A DNA stretch of 47,749 nucleotides from an uncultured Pelagibacteraceae bacterium (lineage in GTDB: Bacteria; Pseudomonadota; Alphaproteobacteria; Pelagibacterales; Pelagibacteraceae): the NCBI GenBank assembly GCA_902545635.1, contig CACCGT010000010.1, positions 1-47,749 on the forward strand, in the 5' to 3' direction. The translations under genes were made by a program, and so were the position numbers. Positions 25,642-33,722 of this stretch are shown in pieces (positions within the stretch are counted from its first letter, which is position 1; every line of letters begins with the position of its first letter). The notes under the pieces were generated by a model. That model did no database searches. It was given only the letters and a program-made list of their open reading frames with translations, and had not been told where the DNA came from.

Positions 25642-26421
25642 ATGCTTACAAAAATACGTAGGCTTACTTTAAAAAAAAAAAATAAATCAAAAATTGTTTG
25701 TTTAACTGCATATTCAAAAAACATAGCTGAAGAAATTGACCAACATGCTGACTTAATACTTGTAGGAGACTCGCTAGGTTCAGTTTTATATAATTATAAT
25801 ACAACAAGAAAAGTTAATCTTAAAATGATGATAGAACATTCGAAGAGTGTGAGAAAAGGTATCAAGAAAAGCATAATGATAGTTGATATGCCTTTCGATA
25901 CTTATAAAAATAAATCTCAAGCTCTTAAAAATTGTAAAAAAGTATTAAAAGAAACAAAGTGTGATGGTATCAAACTAGAAGGGGGTAGAGAGCTAAATAA
26001 CATAATTAAGTATTTGATTAATCATAAAATTCCAGTCATTGGGCACATAGGCATAACCCCACAAACAACAAGAGGAAAATATAGATATAAAGGTAAAACA
26101 GCTTTTGAAAAAAAAAAATTACTCAAAGATTCTAAATCATTAGAGGAAGCAGGTGTATTTGCAATAGTTCTAGAATGTATTGAAAGAAAGTTGTCTCAAG
26201 AAATTACTAAAACTATCAAAATACCTACAATAGGAATTGGATCTTCAAAATATTGCGATGGTCAGATCTTAGTTACAGATGATATTTTAGGTTTGACAAA
26301 CTCAAAAATGAAATTTGTTAAAAAATATATTAATTTAAAAAAAAATATAAGAAACGCAGTAAAAAAATTTCAATCAGATGTTAAGAATGGATCTTACCCA
26401 TCAATAAAATACTCATATTAA
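25642..26421 (+). CDS. panB: Ketopantoate hydroxymethyltransferase
   Basis: A 259-residue PanB that adds a hydroxymethyl group from methylene-tetrahydrofolate to 2-oxoisovalerate, giving ketopantoate for pantothenate and CoA. Typical motifs are KIVCLTAYSKNIAEEID, the LILVGDSLGSVLYNYNTTR metal/substrate loop near residue 38, VDMPFDTYKN, KLEGG, IPVIGHIGITPQ near residue 132, and IPTIGIGSSKYCDGQILVTDD near residue 194. An unbroken run of 12 A residues (25671-25682) encodes the lysine stretch at residues 11-14. The end overlaps the convergent terC-like gene by 4 bases. No panC is seen in the window. Confidence 0.96.
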   Translation: MLTKIRRLTLKKKNKSKIVCLTAYSKNIAEEIDQHADLILVGDSLGSVLYNYNTTRKVNLKMMIEHSKSVRKGIKKSIMIVDMPFDTYKNKSQALKNCKKVLKETKCDGIKLEGGRELNNIIKYLINHKIPVIGHIGITPQTTRGKYRYKGKTAFEKKKLLKDSKSLEEAGVFAIVLECIERKLSQEITKTIKIPTIGIGSSKYCDGQILVTDDILGLTNSKMKFVKKYINLKKNIRNAVKKFQSDVKNGSYPSIKYSY

Positions 26422-27032
26422 AAATATTTTTTAAACTGTTCATTAATTCTTAAGATTTCTAAATCTACAAGTCCCCCAATAATAAGTTGTATCGCAAGTA
26501 AAACAATAAATGCAATTCCAACATAAACAATCCACAAATGTTTCTGAATATAATTAGCTAAATAAGTAGCCATTGCTCCAGTAAGAACTACAGATAAAAT
26601 TAAACCAAAAATCATAAAACCAAAATTACCTTTAGAAGCACCAACAACACCTATAACATTGTCAAAACTAATTGTGATATCTGCAAAAAGAACTTTGTAC
26701 ATGCCTTTTGAAAATGATGGTTCTAAAGATTTTTTTGTGGGTGATTTTATTTGCTTTTGAGCTTGTAATAGATCTTTTCTTAAATCATTTACTATCCAAA
26801 TTAAAAGTAAACCACCCAGAATTTTAATAAAGTAAAATTTGAACAAATATGTTGCAAATACTGCAAATAAAATTTTGAAAATTAAAGCTCCAACCACTCC
26901 CCAAAATATGATTTTTTTTCTATTTTTCGGGACAAAATTAGCTGCAATTAGACCAATTATTATGGCGTTATCAGCTGCCAATATTATATCTATAAAGATA
27001 ATTTGCAGTAAAATAAGGGCTTCTTCAATCAA
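26418..27032 (-). CDS. TerC-family integral membrane protein
   Basis: A 204-residue protein with about six hydrophobic segments. The family motif IDIILAADNAIIIGLIA near residue 14 and its internal partner LFADITISFDNVIGVVGAS near residue 112 carry the paired Asp/Asn residues of TerC/Alx-like proteins, some of which export manganese. The start read here is TTG at 27030-27032. There is no in-frame ATG nearby and TerC proteins often have a few more residues at the N-terminus, so the true start could be an unusual codon slightly upstream. No yybP-ykoY-like leader was recognised. Confidence 0.85.
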   Translation of the reverse strand: MIEEALILLQIIFIDIILAADNAIIIGLIAANFVPKNRKKIIFWGVVGALIFKILFAVFATYLFKFYFIKILGGLLLIWIVNDLRKDLLQAQKQIKSPTKKSLEPSFSKGMYKVLFADITISFDNVIGVVGASKGNFGFMIFGLILSVVLTGAMATYLANYIQKHLWIVYVGIAFIVLLAIQLIIGGLVDLEILRINEQFKKYF

Positions 27033-27135
27033 GATAACAATATAATAGTTACAATTTCTAATATTTCAATAAAACACGAGAAAATTTTTATTGATTTAAT
27101 AAATAATACATAATGAGATGTATTTTTTAAAAATT

Positions 27136-27142
27136 AAGGAGG
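27136..27142 (+). promoter_or_regulatory. Strong Shine-Dalgarno of the TRAP binding-protein gene
   Basis: AAGGAGG sits 4 bases before the ATG at 27147 (spacer ATTA) and is the most complete ribosome-binding site seen in the window. It fits the need for far more periplasmic binding protein than membrane subunits. Confidence 0.8.
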
Positions 27143-27146
27143 ATTA

Positions 27147-28118
27147 ATGAAAATTTTAAAAACTTTGTTTTCTATTTTATTTTCTGTCTTATTAATAGCA
27201 AATGTAAATGCTTCTGAAAAGTGGGATATGGCTCTAGCTTATGGTGCGAGTAACTTTCACTCAGCAAATGCGGCAGAATTTGCTAAAAACGTTTCAGAGA
27301 AAAGTGGAGGAAAACTTACAATAGTTACGCATCCTGGTGGATCATTATTTAAAGGTGGAGAAATCTTTAGAGCGGTAAGAACTGGTCAAGCACAGATGGG
27401 TGAAAGATTTATGTCAGCATTGGGAAAAGTTGACCCTATTCTTGAAATTGACTCACAACCTTTTTTAGCAACTTCATATGATGATGCTATGAAACTTTAT
27501 CAAGCTTCAAAGCCAGCAATCATTGAAAGTTTAAACCAAAAAGGATTAGTATTTTTATATGCTGTTCCATGGCCTGCACAAGGGCTATATAGCAAAAATG
27601 AAATCAATAGTGTTTCAGATTTGGAAGGTTTGAAATTTAGAGCCTACAACTCTGCAACAATAAGAATTGCAGAACTTACAGGTATGGCTCCAACAAAAAT
27701 CGAGGCAGCTGAAATTAGTCAAGCATTTTCAACTGGTGCAGTTGAAAGTATGATTACTTCGCCAACAACAGGTAAAAATAGCAAAATTTGGGAGAACGGT
27801 GTTAAATATTTCTATGATATTGCTGCATGGTTCCCAAAAAACATGGTTGTTGCACATAGAGGATCTTGGAATAAGTTAGATGCAGATACTCAACTTTTAA
27901 TTAAAAGAGAAGCTGCTGCTGCAGAAGAAAAAGGTTGGATGCTTTCTAGAGTTGGAAATATCGAAGATAAAAAAGCTCTAGCTGCTGCAGGAATGGTAGT
28001 AGGCAAAGTAAATGCTGATTTAGAAAAACATTTCCAAAAAGTAGGAAAAAAAATGGCAAAAGAATGGAAGAAAAAGGCTGGCAAAACAGGAGCTAGCGTA
28101 CTTGCCGCATACAAATAA
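27147..28118 (+). CDS. dctP: TRAP transporter substrate-binding protein DctP
   Basis: A 323-residue periplasmic solute receptor of the DctP family with a Sec signal ending VNA. The family shape is clear: WDMALAYGASNFHSANAAEFAKNV at the mature N-terminus, GGSLFKGGEIFRAVRTGQAQMGE in the middle, and GLKFRAYNSATIRIAELTG near residue 168, whose arginine normally pairs with the substrate carboxylate. It delivers an organic acid to the DctQM membrane unit downstream. 5-Oxoprolinase genes are close by, and related Bordetella receptors (DctP6/DctP7) bind pyroglutamate, so 5-oxoproline is a candidate ligand. Other small carboxylic acids cannot be excluded. A terminator hairpin separates it from dctQ. 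Confidence 0.93.
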   Translation: MKILKTLFSILFSVLLIANVNASEKWDMALAYGASNFHSANAAEFAKNVSEKSGGKLTIVTHPGGSLFKGGEIFRAVRTGQAQMGERFMSALGKVDPILEIDSQPFLATSYDDAMKLYQASKPAIIESLNQKGLVFLYAVPWPAQGLYSKNEINSVSDLEGLKFRAYNSATIRIAELTGMAPTKIEAAEISQAFSTGAVESMITSPTTGKNSKIWENGVKYFYDIAAWFPKNMVVAHRGSWNKLDADTQLLIKREAAAAEEKGWMLSRVGNIEDKKALAAAGMVVGKVNADLEKHFQKVGKKMAKEWKKKAGKTGASVLAAYK

Positions 28119-28131
28119 AATAATTATAATG

Positions 28132-28164
28132 AAAAAGGCCGTTTAAAAAAAAACGGCCTTTTTT
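28132..28164 (+). terminator. Intrinsic terminator/attenuator between dctP and dctQ
   Basis: Perfect 13-base stem AAAAAGGCCGTTT/AAACGGCCTTTTT with a 6-base A loop (28145-28150). The T tract runs directly into the dctQ ATG at 28165. It probably ends most dctP transcripts, with read-through supplying the membrane subunits at a lower level. Confidence 0.88.
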
Positions 28165-28650
28165 ATGCTACAAAAAATAAACAAATCATTAAATAGTCTT
28201 TATAATTATTCAGGATATATAGCTGCAATTTTCTTAATTCTAATAGCAGTTTTTATATTAACTGGAATTGCATCTAGAATTTTTGGTTTTTATATAAGGG
28301 GGTTAGCTGAATATTCAGGATACTGTATGGCTGCCTCATCTTTTTTTGCTCTTTCATATACATTCGTAAATGGCGGCCATATAAGAATCACATTATTTTT
28401 AGAAAAATCCACAGGTTTTAAAAAAAAATTTTTAGAAGTTTGGAGCTTAGTCGTCACAACAATATTCGCAGGTTATATGTCATATTATTTTATCAAAATG
28501 TTAAAAATCTCATACGAGTTTGAGGAAAGAAGTGAAGGTGCTGATGAAATTTTAATATGGATACCTCAGTGTAGTGTCGCTATCGGAGCAACTCTTTTTT
28601 TTATATGTGCCTTTCATCTACTAATCCTAAAAATTTATAATAATGATTGA
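28165..28650 (+). CDS. dctQ: TRAP transporter small membrane subunit DctQ
   Basis: A 161-residue membrane protein with four hydrophobic segments (about residues 17-39, 50-68, 90-112 and 127-152), the standard DctQ layout. An ASRIFGFYIRGLAEYSGYCMAASSFFALSYTF stretch in the first half is typical. It pairs with DctM to form the sodium-driven TRAP translocation unit. The ATG follows directly on the T tract of the terminator hairpin, so there is no normal Shine-Dalgarno spacing. It overlaps dctM by 8 bases. Confidence 0.9.
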   Translation: MLQKINKSLNSLYNYSGYIAAIFLILIAVFILTGIASRIFGFYIRGLAEYSGYCMAASSFFALSYTFVNGGHIRITLFLEKSTGFKKKFLEVWSLVVTTIFAGYMSYYFIKMLKISYEFEERSEGADEILIWIPQCSVAIGATLFFICAFHLLILKIYNND

Positions 28651-29953
28651 GATTTTATTAGCTATTTTTTTTATTACAGTTTTACTACTTTTTTTAAGCT
28701 CTGGAATATGGGTAGCTATAAGCATGATTGGCGTTTCTTCTATTGGAATGATTTTATTTACTTCTCGACCAGTTGGAGATGCGATGGCTACAACAATTTG
28801 GGGTGCATCATCGTCATGGACTCTGACTGCATTGCCTCTTTTTGTATGGATGGGAGAAATTTTATTTAGGACTAAATTATCAGAAAATTTATTTGAGGGG
28901 TTGGCCCCTTGGTTACAGAAACTTCCTGGAGGTTTAATTCATGTCAATGTTGTTGGATGTGCATTGTTCGCAGCAATATCTGGATCTTCAGCTGCAACAG
29001 TTGCTACTGTTGGAAAAATGTCAATCCCAGAGCTAAGAAAAAGAAAATATCCAGAAAAAATTTTACTTGGGAGTCTTGCGGGCTCAGGCACTTTAGGATT
29101 GTTAATTCCTCCTTCAATTATCCTAATTATTTATGGAGTAACTGTTCAGGAATCTATTGCTAAACTATTTATAGCAGGAATTATTCCTGGAATAATGATT
29201 GCTCTAATATTTATGGGTTATGTAATCATTTGGTCATTGTTAAATAAAAATAAAATGCCCTTAACTGAAGAAAATTATTCATTTTTAAATAAATTAAGTA
29301 AATCAAAACAGTTAATACCTGTAATTTTATTAATCCTTGGAGTAATCGGCTCTATTTATACAGGAATTGCAACAGCAACTGAGGCTGCATCTCTAGGTGT
29401 TGTGGGAGCTTTAATACTTTCTTATTTTCAAAAAAGTTTGAACTTAAAAACTTTTAAAGAATCTTTACTTGGCGCAACAAAAACCTCGTGTATGATTGCA
29501 TTCATACTAGCTGGAGCAACATTTTTATCGCTCGCTATGGGATTTACTGGCCTTCCTAGAAATTTAGCAATTTGGATACAAAATATGGAATTATCACCAT
29601 ATGTTTTGATTTTTGTGTTAATGATTTTTTATATAATTTTAGGGATGTTTCTTGATGGAATATCAGCAGTTGTACTCACAATGGCTATTATCGAACCTAT
29701 GATAAGGCAGGCTGGTTTTGATATGATTTGGTTCGGTATATTTTTAGTTATAGTTGTTGAAATGGCTCAAATTACCCCTCCAGTTGGTTTTAATTTATTT
29801 GTTTTGCAAGGTATGGCTAACAAGGATATGGGCTACATTGCTAAGAGTGCATTTCCGTTATTCTTGTTGATGATATTTGCGGTAATCTTAATTGTTTTGT
29901 TTCCTCAAATAGCATTATGGATGCCTGAGCAAATGATTCAAAATATAAACTAA
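28643..29953 (+). CDS. dctM: TRAP transporter large membrane subunit DctM
   Basis: A 436-residue polytopic protein with about 11-12 transmembrane helices. DctM hallmarks are WTLTALPLFVWMGEILFRT near residue 53, GCALFAAISGSSAATVATVGKMSIPEL near residue 107, SLAGSGTLGLLIPPSIILIIYG near residue 145, and MAQITPPVGFNLFVLQG near residue 374. It is the transport channel subunit, using the sodium gradient. The first codons overlap dctQ, and the end overlaps a convergent TPR gene by 4 bases. Confidence 0.95.
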   Translation: MIEILLAIFFITVLLLFLSSGIWVAISMIGVSSIGMILFTSRPVGDAMATTIWGASSSWTLTALPLFVWMGEILFRTKLSENLFEGLAPWLQKLPGGLIHVNVVGCALFAAISGSSAATVATVGKMSIPELRKRKYPEKILLGSLAGSGTLGLLIPPSIILIIYGVTVQESIAKLFIAGIIPGIMIALIFMGYVIIWSLLNKNKMPLTEENYSFLNKLSKSKQLIPVILLILGVIGSIYTGIATATEAASLGVVGALILSYFQKSLNLKTFKESLLGATKTSCMIAFILAGATFLSLAMGFTGLPRNLAIWIQNMELSPYVLIFVLMIFYIILGMFLDGISAVVLTMAIIEPMIRQAGFDMIWFGIFLVIVVEMAQITPPVGFNLFVLQGMANKDMGYIAKSAFPLFLLMIFAVILIVLFPQIALWMPEQMIQNIN

Positions 29954-30435
29954 TATTTTGATTTTTTTGTTCCGTCGATAATTTCTTTTAATTCTTGATA
30001 CTCTTCACAATTACAACTTTTTAAAACTTCTAATCTTTCCTTTGCTAAATCTATTCTGTTTGTAACGACATATAATTCACCTAAGTATTCATTTATTCCA
30101 ATATGATTTGGTTCAACTTGTAAACCTAGTAAGTAATATTTCTCTCCAGCTTCAAAATCTCCAAGTTTTCTAGTTGTAAAACCTAAATAATTCAAAGTGT
30201 CGGCTTGTAATGGTTTTTTTTTATCTAATTCTAATAAAATTTTTTGGGCTTTTTTATATCTTTTTAAAGCCTTATCCATTTTATCTTTTGACTCATATTT
30301 TTTTGCAGCCTCAATCAATTTTACTGCATTTTTATAACTTGGTTTTTTATCTGATGAGCTTGTTCCAGCTGCAAAAGACTGAGTAGCTAAGGTTAAAAGT
30401 AAAAATAAGGTTAAATATATTTTAATAATCTTCAT
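29950..30435 (-). CDS. Exported TPR protein downstream of pxpA
   Basis: A 161-residue protein with a Sec signal ending SFA (about residue 22). After a lysine- and serine-rich linker it has three TPR-like units, for example ALKRYKKAQKILLELDKK, ADTLNYLGFTTRKLGDFEAGEKYYLLGLQVEP and IGINEYLGELYVVTNRIDLAKERLEV. A CNCEEY motif near residue 142 offers a metal- or disulfide-type cysteine pair. The start overlaps the pxpA stop (ATGA), so it is co-translated with a 5-oxoprolinase subunit even though no functional link is known. Confidence 0.78.
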   Translation of the reverse strand: MKIIKIYLTLFLLLTLATQSFAAGTSSSDKKPSYKNAVKLIEAAKKYESKDKMDKALKRYKKAQKILLELDKKKPLQADTLNYLGFTTRKLGDFEAGEKYYLLGLQVEPNHIGINEYLGELYVVTNRIDLAKERLEVLKSCNCEEYQELKEIIDGTKKSKY

Positions 30436-31205
30436 AAAAATTTACTCATTTTATTTAAAGGTTTTAAATTTAAATTATTTTCTAATAAATTTTGTTTTAC
30501 GAACATTGCAGTTTCTAATGAACTTTTGTTATCTCCATGTATGCAGACTGAGTCAATTTCACAAGGTATTTGTTTACCACTGTGACAATTAAGGGTTTGG
30601 TTTTTAACCATATTCAATACATGATTTTTAGCTTGGGTGGGATCTGTTATTAAAGCATGGTCTTTTGTTCTAGAAACTAGCGTTCCATCATCTTCATAAT
30701 TTCTGTCGGCAAATATTTCACAGGCAATTTTCATATTAAGTTTTTTTGCTGCTATTTCCATTTTAGAACCAGTAGGTACTAAATAAATAATATCTTTATC
30801 AATTTGGTATATTGATTTAGCTAAAGTTGTAGCTAGGTCTAAGTCCTCACATGCCATATTATTCAACGCACCATGCGGTTTAATATGTGAAACCTTTTCT
30901 CCTTGTAGATTAGCTATATTTTGTAATATCTCATATTGATCAATAATTAGTTTATTTACTTCACTAGCCGAAAGGTTCATTCTTTTACGTCCAAAATTTT
31001 CAGGATCATTGAATGATGGGTGTGCTCCAATACTAACATGATTTTCTTTAGAAATTTTCACCACCTCATGCATTGTCTGCTCATCTCCTGCATGATATCC
31101 ACATGCCACATTAGCAGAATTTACAATTTTGAGTAGTTCAGGATCATTTTCATTTGAATGATGCTTTGATTTTTCACCTAAATCGCAATTTAAATTAATT
31201 TCCAT
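30432..31205 (-). CDS. pxpA: 5-oxoprolinase subunit A (LamB/YcsF family)
   Basis: PxpA, together with PxpBC, hydrolyses 5-oxoproline (pyroglutamate) to glutamate with ATP. Motifs are INLNCDLGEKS at the N-terminus, ANVACGYHAGDEQTM near residue 35, VSIGAHPSFNDPENFGR near residue 58, HIKPHGALNNMA near residue 107, and ICEIFADRNYEDDGTLVSR-type residues near 150. I prefer the ATG at 31205 (MEINLNCDLGE) over one at 31229, since family members begin just before this motif. pxpB is read in the opposite direction from 31233, only 27 bases away, whereas the three genes are usually co-directional. Confidence 0.95.
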   Translation of the reverse strand: MEINLNCDLGEKSKHHSNENDPELLKIVNSANVACGYHAGDEQTMHEVVKISKENHVSIGAHPSFNDPENFGRKRMNLSASEVNKLIIDQYEILQNIANLQGEKVSHIKPHGALNNMACEDLDLATTLAKSIYQIDKDIIYLVPTGSKMEIAAKKLNMKIACEIFADRNYEDDGTLVSRTKDHALITDPTQAKNHVLNMVKNQTLNCHSGKQIPCEIDSVCIHGDNKSSLETAMFVKQNLLENNLNLKPLNKMSKFL

Positions 31206-31232
31206 ACTTAATAGCTTAAAGTATAACATGGC

Positions 31233-31907
31233 ATGATAAAAAATATATCAAATCTTGGTGACGCAGCTTTATATTGTGACTTTGGAAATGATGTAAACAG
31301 GGAAATAAATTTAAATGTAATTCAATTTTTTAAAAATATAAAGAAAAGTAATATCCCTGGTATTACAAATATTACACCAAGTTATAATAAATTAATAATT
31401 AGTTTTGACCTAAGCATTACTAACTTTGATAAAATTAAAACAGAAGTTGAACAATTAAATTTCAAAAATGAAATAGTGAATGAAGGTAATCTCATTAAAA
31501 TACCTGTCTGCTGTGATAACGATTTTGCTCTTGATATAAAAAGATTAGAAAAATTGTTAAATCTTGAAAAAGAGGAAATTTATAAAAAATTTTTTTCTAA
31601 AAAATATTATTGTTATATGACAGGATTTATTGCTGGTATGCCATTTTTGGGAGATTTGAATGATTCATTATATGCTAGACGTCTAGACACACCAAGGGTT
31701 AAAGTACCAAAAAACTCTATAGGATTAACAGAACAATTTTGTAATATTTATACATTTGAAAGTCCTGGTGGATGGAACATAATTGGAAAAACCCCTTTAG
31801 ATATATTCGACAATAAAAATAACACTTCACCAAACTTAATTAATCCAGGTGATACGATATCTTTTTTTCAAATATCAAAATCAGAATTCGAGAAAAAATA
31901 TGACTGA
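31233..31907 (+). CDS. pxpB: 5-oxoprolinase subunit B
   Basis: A 224-residue PxpB (KipI/YbgJ, AHS1 domain). The core motif YCYMTGFIAGMPFLGDL near residue 128 and the TPRVKVPKNSIGLTEQFCNIYTFESPGGWNIIGKTPL stretch (about residues 152-188) are characteristic. With PxpC it forms the ATP-dependent part of 5-oxoprolinase. It overlaps pxpC by 8 bases when pxpC starts at its better ATG. Divergent from pxpA, as noted there. In Bacillus the related KipI inhibits a sensor kinase, but the presence of A, B and C together supports the enzyme role. Confidence 0.95.
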   Translation: MIKNISNLGDAALYCDFGNDVNREINLNVIQFFKNIKKSNIPGITNITPSYNKLIISFDLSITNFDKIKTEVEQLNFKNEIVNEGNLIKIPVCCDNDFALDIKRLEKLLNLEKEEIYKKFFSKKYYCYMTGFIAGMPFLGDLNDSLYARRLDTPRVKVPKNSIGLTEQFCNIYTFESPGGWNIIGKTPLDIFDNKNNTSPNLINPGDTISFFQISKSEFEKKYD

Positions 31908-32847
31908 AAATTATTTTGAGGTTTTGAGACCTGGCATAAATTCAACTTTCCAAGATAATGGTAGAAAAAATTTCTATCATATAGGAATACCTTTTAGTGG
32001 TGCGATGGATAATAGAAATTTTGTTATAGCTAACGCTATTTCAAATAATAAAAAAAATAGTCCTGTTATAGAATTTGCACTACAAGGGCCAAAATTAAGA
32101 TACAAAGGTGATAAAGTTTATTTTAATGTCACTGGTGATGTAAACTTTCAAATATTAAGAAAAAATAAAATAGAAGAAGGAGTTTGTTATCAAAATCTTG
32201 TTTTAGAAAATAATGATTGTTTAGATCTTATATCCACTAATAGATCTGTTTATGGTTATTTATCTATAAATGCATCATTTAAAATAGATTTTTATCTTGA
32301 TAGTTGCTCAGTAAATACAAAAGCAGAAATTGGTGCTAACAATGGGAAAATATTACAAAAAAATCAAATAATTAAAATAGAAAATATTACAAAAAAATAT
32401 TCTTCGAATAAATTAGATTACATAGTTTCAAAAATTGAAAATATTAGAGTAATAAAAGGACCACACTTTGATTATTTTTCCGAAACCGCAAAAGAATTAT
32501 TTTTTAAAGAAAAATTTAGAATAACAAAATTGACTGATAGAATGGGAATTAGATTAGACGGTCCAAAAATTGAAAACATAAAATATACAAACATCAAATC
32601 TGAGGGATTAGTTAAAGGAACGATTCAAATAACAGCTGATGGTGACCCAATTGTTATGCTTTCGGATCATGGAACTATTGGTGGTTATCCTAAAATTGGA
32701 GTTGTTATAAGTGCTGATTACGATAAGCTAGTCCAAATACCACCCGGAAGTAAAATAAAATTTAAAGAAATCAATTTAAAAGACGCTGAAACTATTTACA
32801 AACTTTATGAAATGGAAACCCGAAATTTAATATCTAAAATTAAATGA
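31900..32847 (+). CDS. pxpC: 5-oxoprolinase subunit C
   Basis: A 315-residue PxpC (KipA/YbgK, AHS2 domain), starting at MTENYFEVLRPGINSTFQDNG. I chose the ATG at 31900 over one at 31849 that would overlap pxpB by 59 bases and add a stretch not seen in the family. Typical motifs are HIGIPFSGAMDNRNFVIAN near residue 26, VIKGPHFDYF near residue 183, and IKSEGLVKGTIQITADGDPIVMLSDHGTIGGYPKIGVV near the C-terminus. It works with PxpA and PxpB. The stop overlaps the start of a DMT transporter gene by 4 bases. Confidence 0.95.
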   Translation: MTENYFEVLRPGINSTFQDNGRKNFYHIGIPFSGAMDNRNFVIANAISNNKKNSPVIEFALQGPKLRYKGDKVYFNVTGDVNFQILRKNKIEEGVCYQNLVLENNDCLDLISTNRSVYGYLSINASFKIDFYLDSCSVNTKAEIGANNGKILQKNQIIKIENITKKYSSNKLDYIVSKIENIRVIKGPHFDYFSETAKELFFKEKFRITKLTDRMGIRLDGPKIENIKYTNIKSEGLVKGTIQITADGDPIVMLSDHGTIGGYPKIGVVISADYDKLVQIPPGSKIKFKEINLKDAETIYKLYEMETRNLISKIK

Positions 32848-33722
32848 ATTTAATTTCAAAATTACCAGGACCATTATTAATTTTTCTTGGTGCATTTTGT
32901 CTTAGTTTTGGAGGTTTAATTGTAAAATCGTTTGAAGGATCAACTTTATGGCAAATACTATTCTGGAGACAAGTTTTTTTTATAATAACTGTAACTATAT
33001 TTTTATTTTTTAATTATAAAAAGAATGTATTTAGCAAAATTTATTTATCAGGAATTCCAGGATTAATTGGAGGTATTATTCTTGGTATTGGTTTTAGTAG
33101 TTATGTTTTTGCCATGTATAATACTACAGTTGCCAATACTAATTTTATTATCCAGACGCAGACAATTTTTTTAGCAATTTTTGGTTATTTTTTTTTAAAA
33201 GAGAAAATTTCAAAAATTACACTAGCGTCAATTATTTTAGCAATATCAGGTTTAATACTTATGCTTGGAAATACCCTTTCAAGTGGTCAAATGTCAGGAA
33301 ACATTGTTGCTTTTGTAATGCCTATTACATTTGCAATTTTAATTTTAATTGTAAGAAAGTATCCGACTGTGGATATGGTACCTCTTCAACTAGTAGCAGG
33401 TATAGTTGCTATGATTATTGGTTTCTTAGCGTCAACTAAAATTTCTGTATCTATGTACGATATATTTTTAGCATTTTTATCAGGTACATTTCAAATAGGG
33501 CTTGGTTTTATATTTATAACAATTGGAGCTAAAAAAACATTATCTGCAATGGTTGGTATAATTATGCTAACAGAGGCAATTTTAGGTCCTATGTGGGCAT
33601 GGCTTTTTGTAAATGAAAATCCATCATTTCACGTATTAATTGGTGGCGGGATAATAATATTTGCAGTTTTTCTACAATTTGTCTCATCATTTAAAGGTGA
33701 AAATAAATATAATCCTCAATAA
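32844..33722 (+). CDS. DMT-superfamily (EamA) transporter
   Basis: A 292-residue membrane protein with ten hydrophobic segments in two EamA repeats of about 135 residues each. Landmarks include LWQILFWRQVFFI early, TTVANTNFIIQTQTIFLAIFGYFFLKEKIS at the end of the first repeat, and MLTEAILGPMWAWLFVNENPS near the end of the second, all typical of drug/metabolite exporters. It overlaps both pxpC and the flavoprotein gene downstream by 4 and 1 bases. Coupling to pxpBC suggests export of an amino acid or related metabolite, but the substrate is not readable. Confidence 0.9.
   Translation: MNLISKLPGPLLIFLGAFCLSFGGLIVKSFEGSTLWQILFWRQVFFIITVTIFLFFNYKKNVFSKIYLSGIPGLIGGIILGIGFSSYVFAMYNTTVANTNFIIQTQTIFLAIFGYFFLKEKISKITLASIILAISGLILMLGNTLSSGQMSGNIVAFVMPITFAILILIVRKYPTVDMVPLQLVAGIVAMIIGFLASTKISVSMYDIFLAFLSGTFQIGLGFIFITIGAKKTLSAMVGIIMLTEAILGPMWAWLFVNENPSFHVLIGGGIIIFAVFLQFVSSFKGENKYNPQ

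Noticed and set aside
27105-27128. Terminator-like hairpin AATACAT/ATGTATT with T run before dctP
   Set aside because: The stem has only one G-C pair, so in this base composition it is expected by chance and would be unstable.
28909-29163. 84-residue frame within dctM in another phase
   Set aside because: DctM is intact and conserved here; the alternative frame has an unnatural residue mix with many Cys, Trp and Asn.
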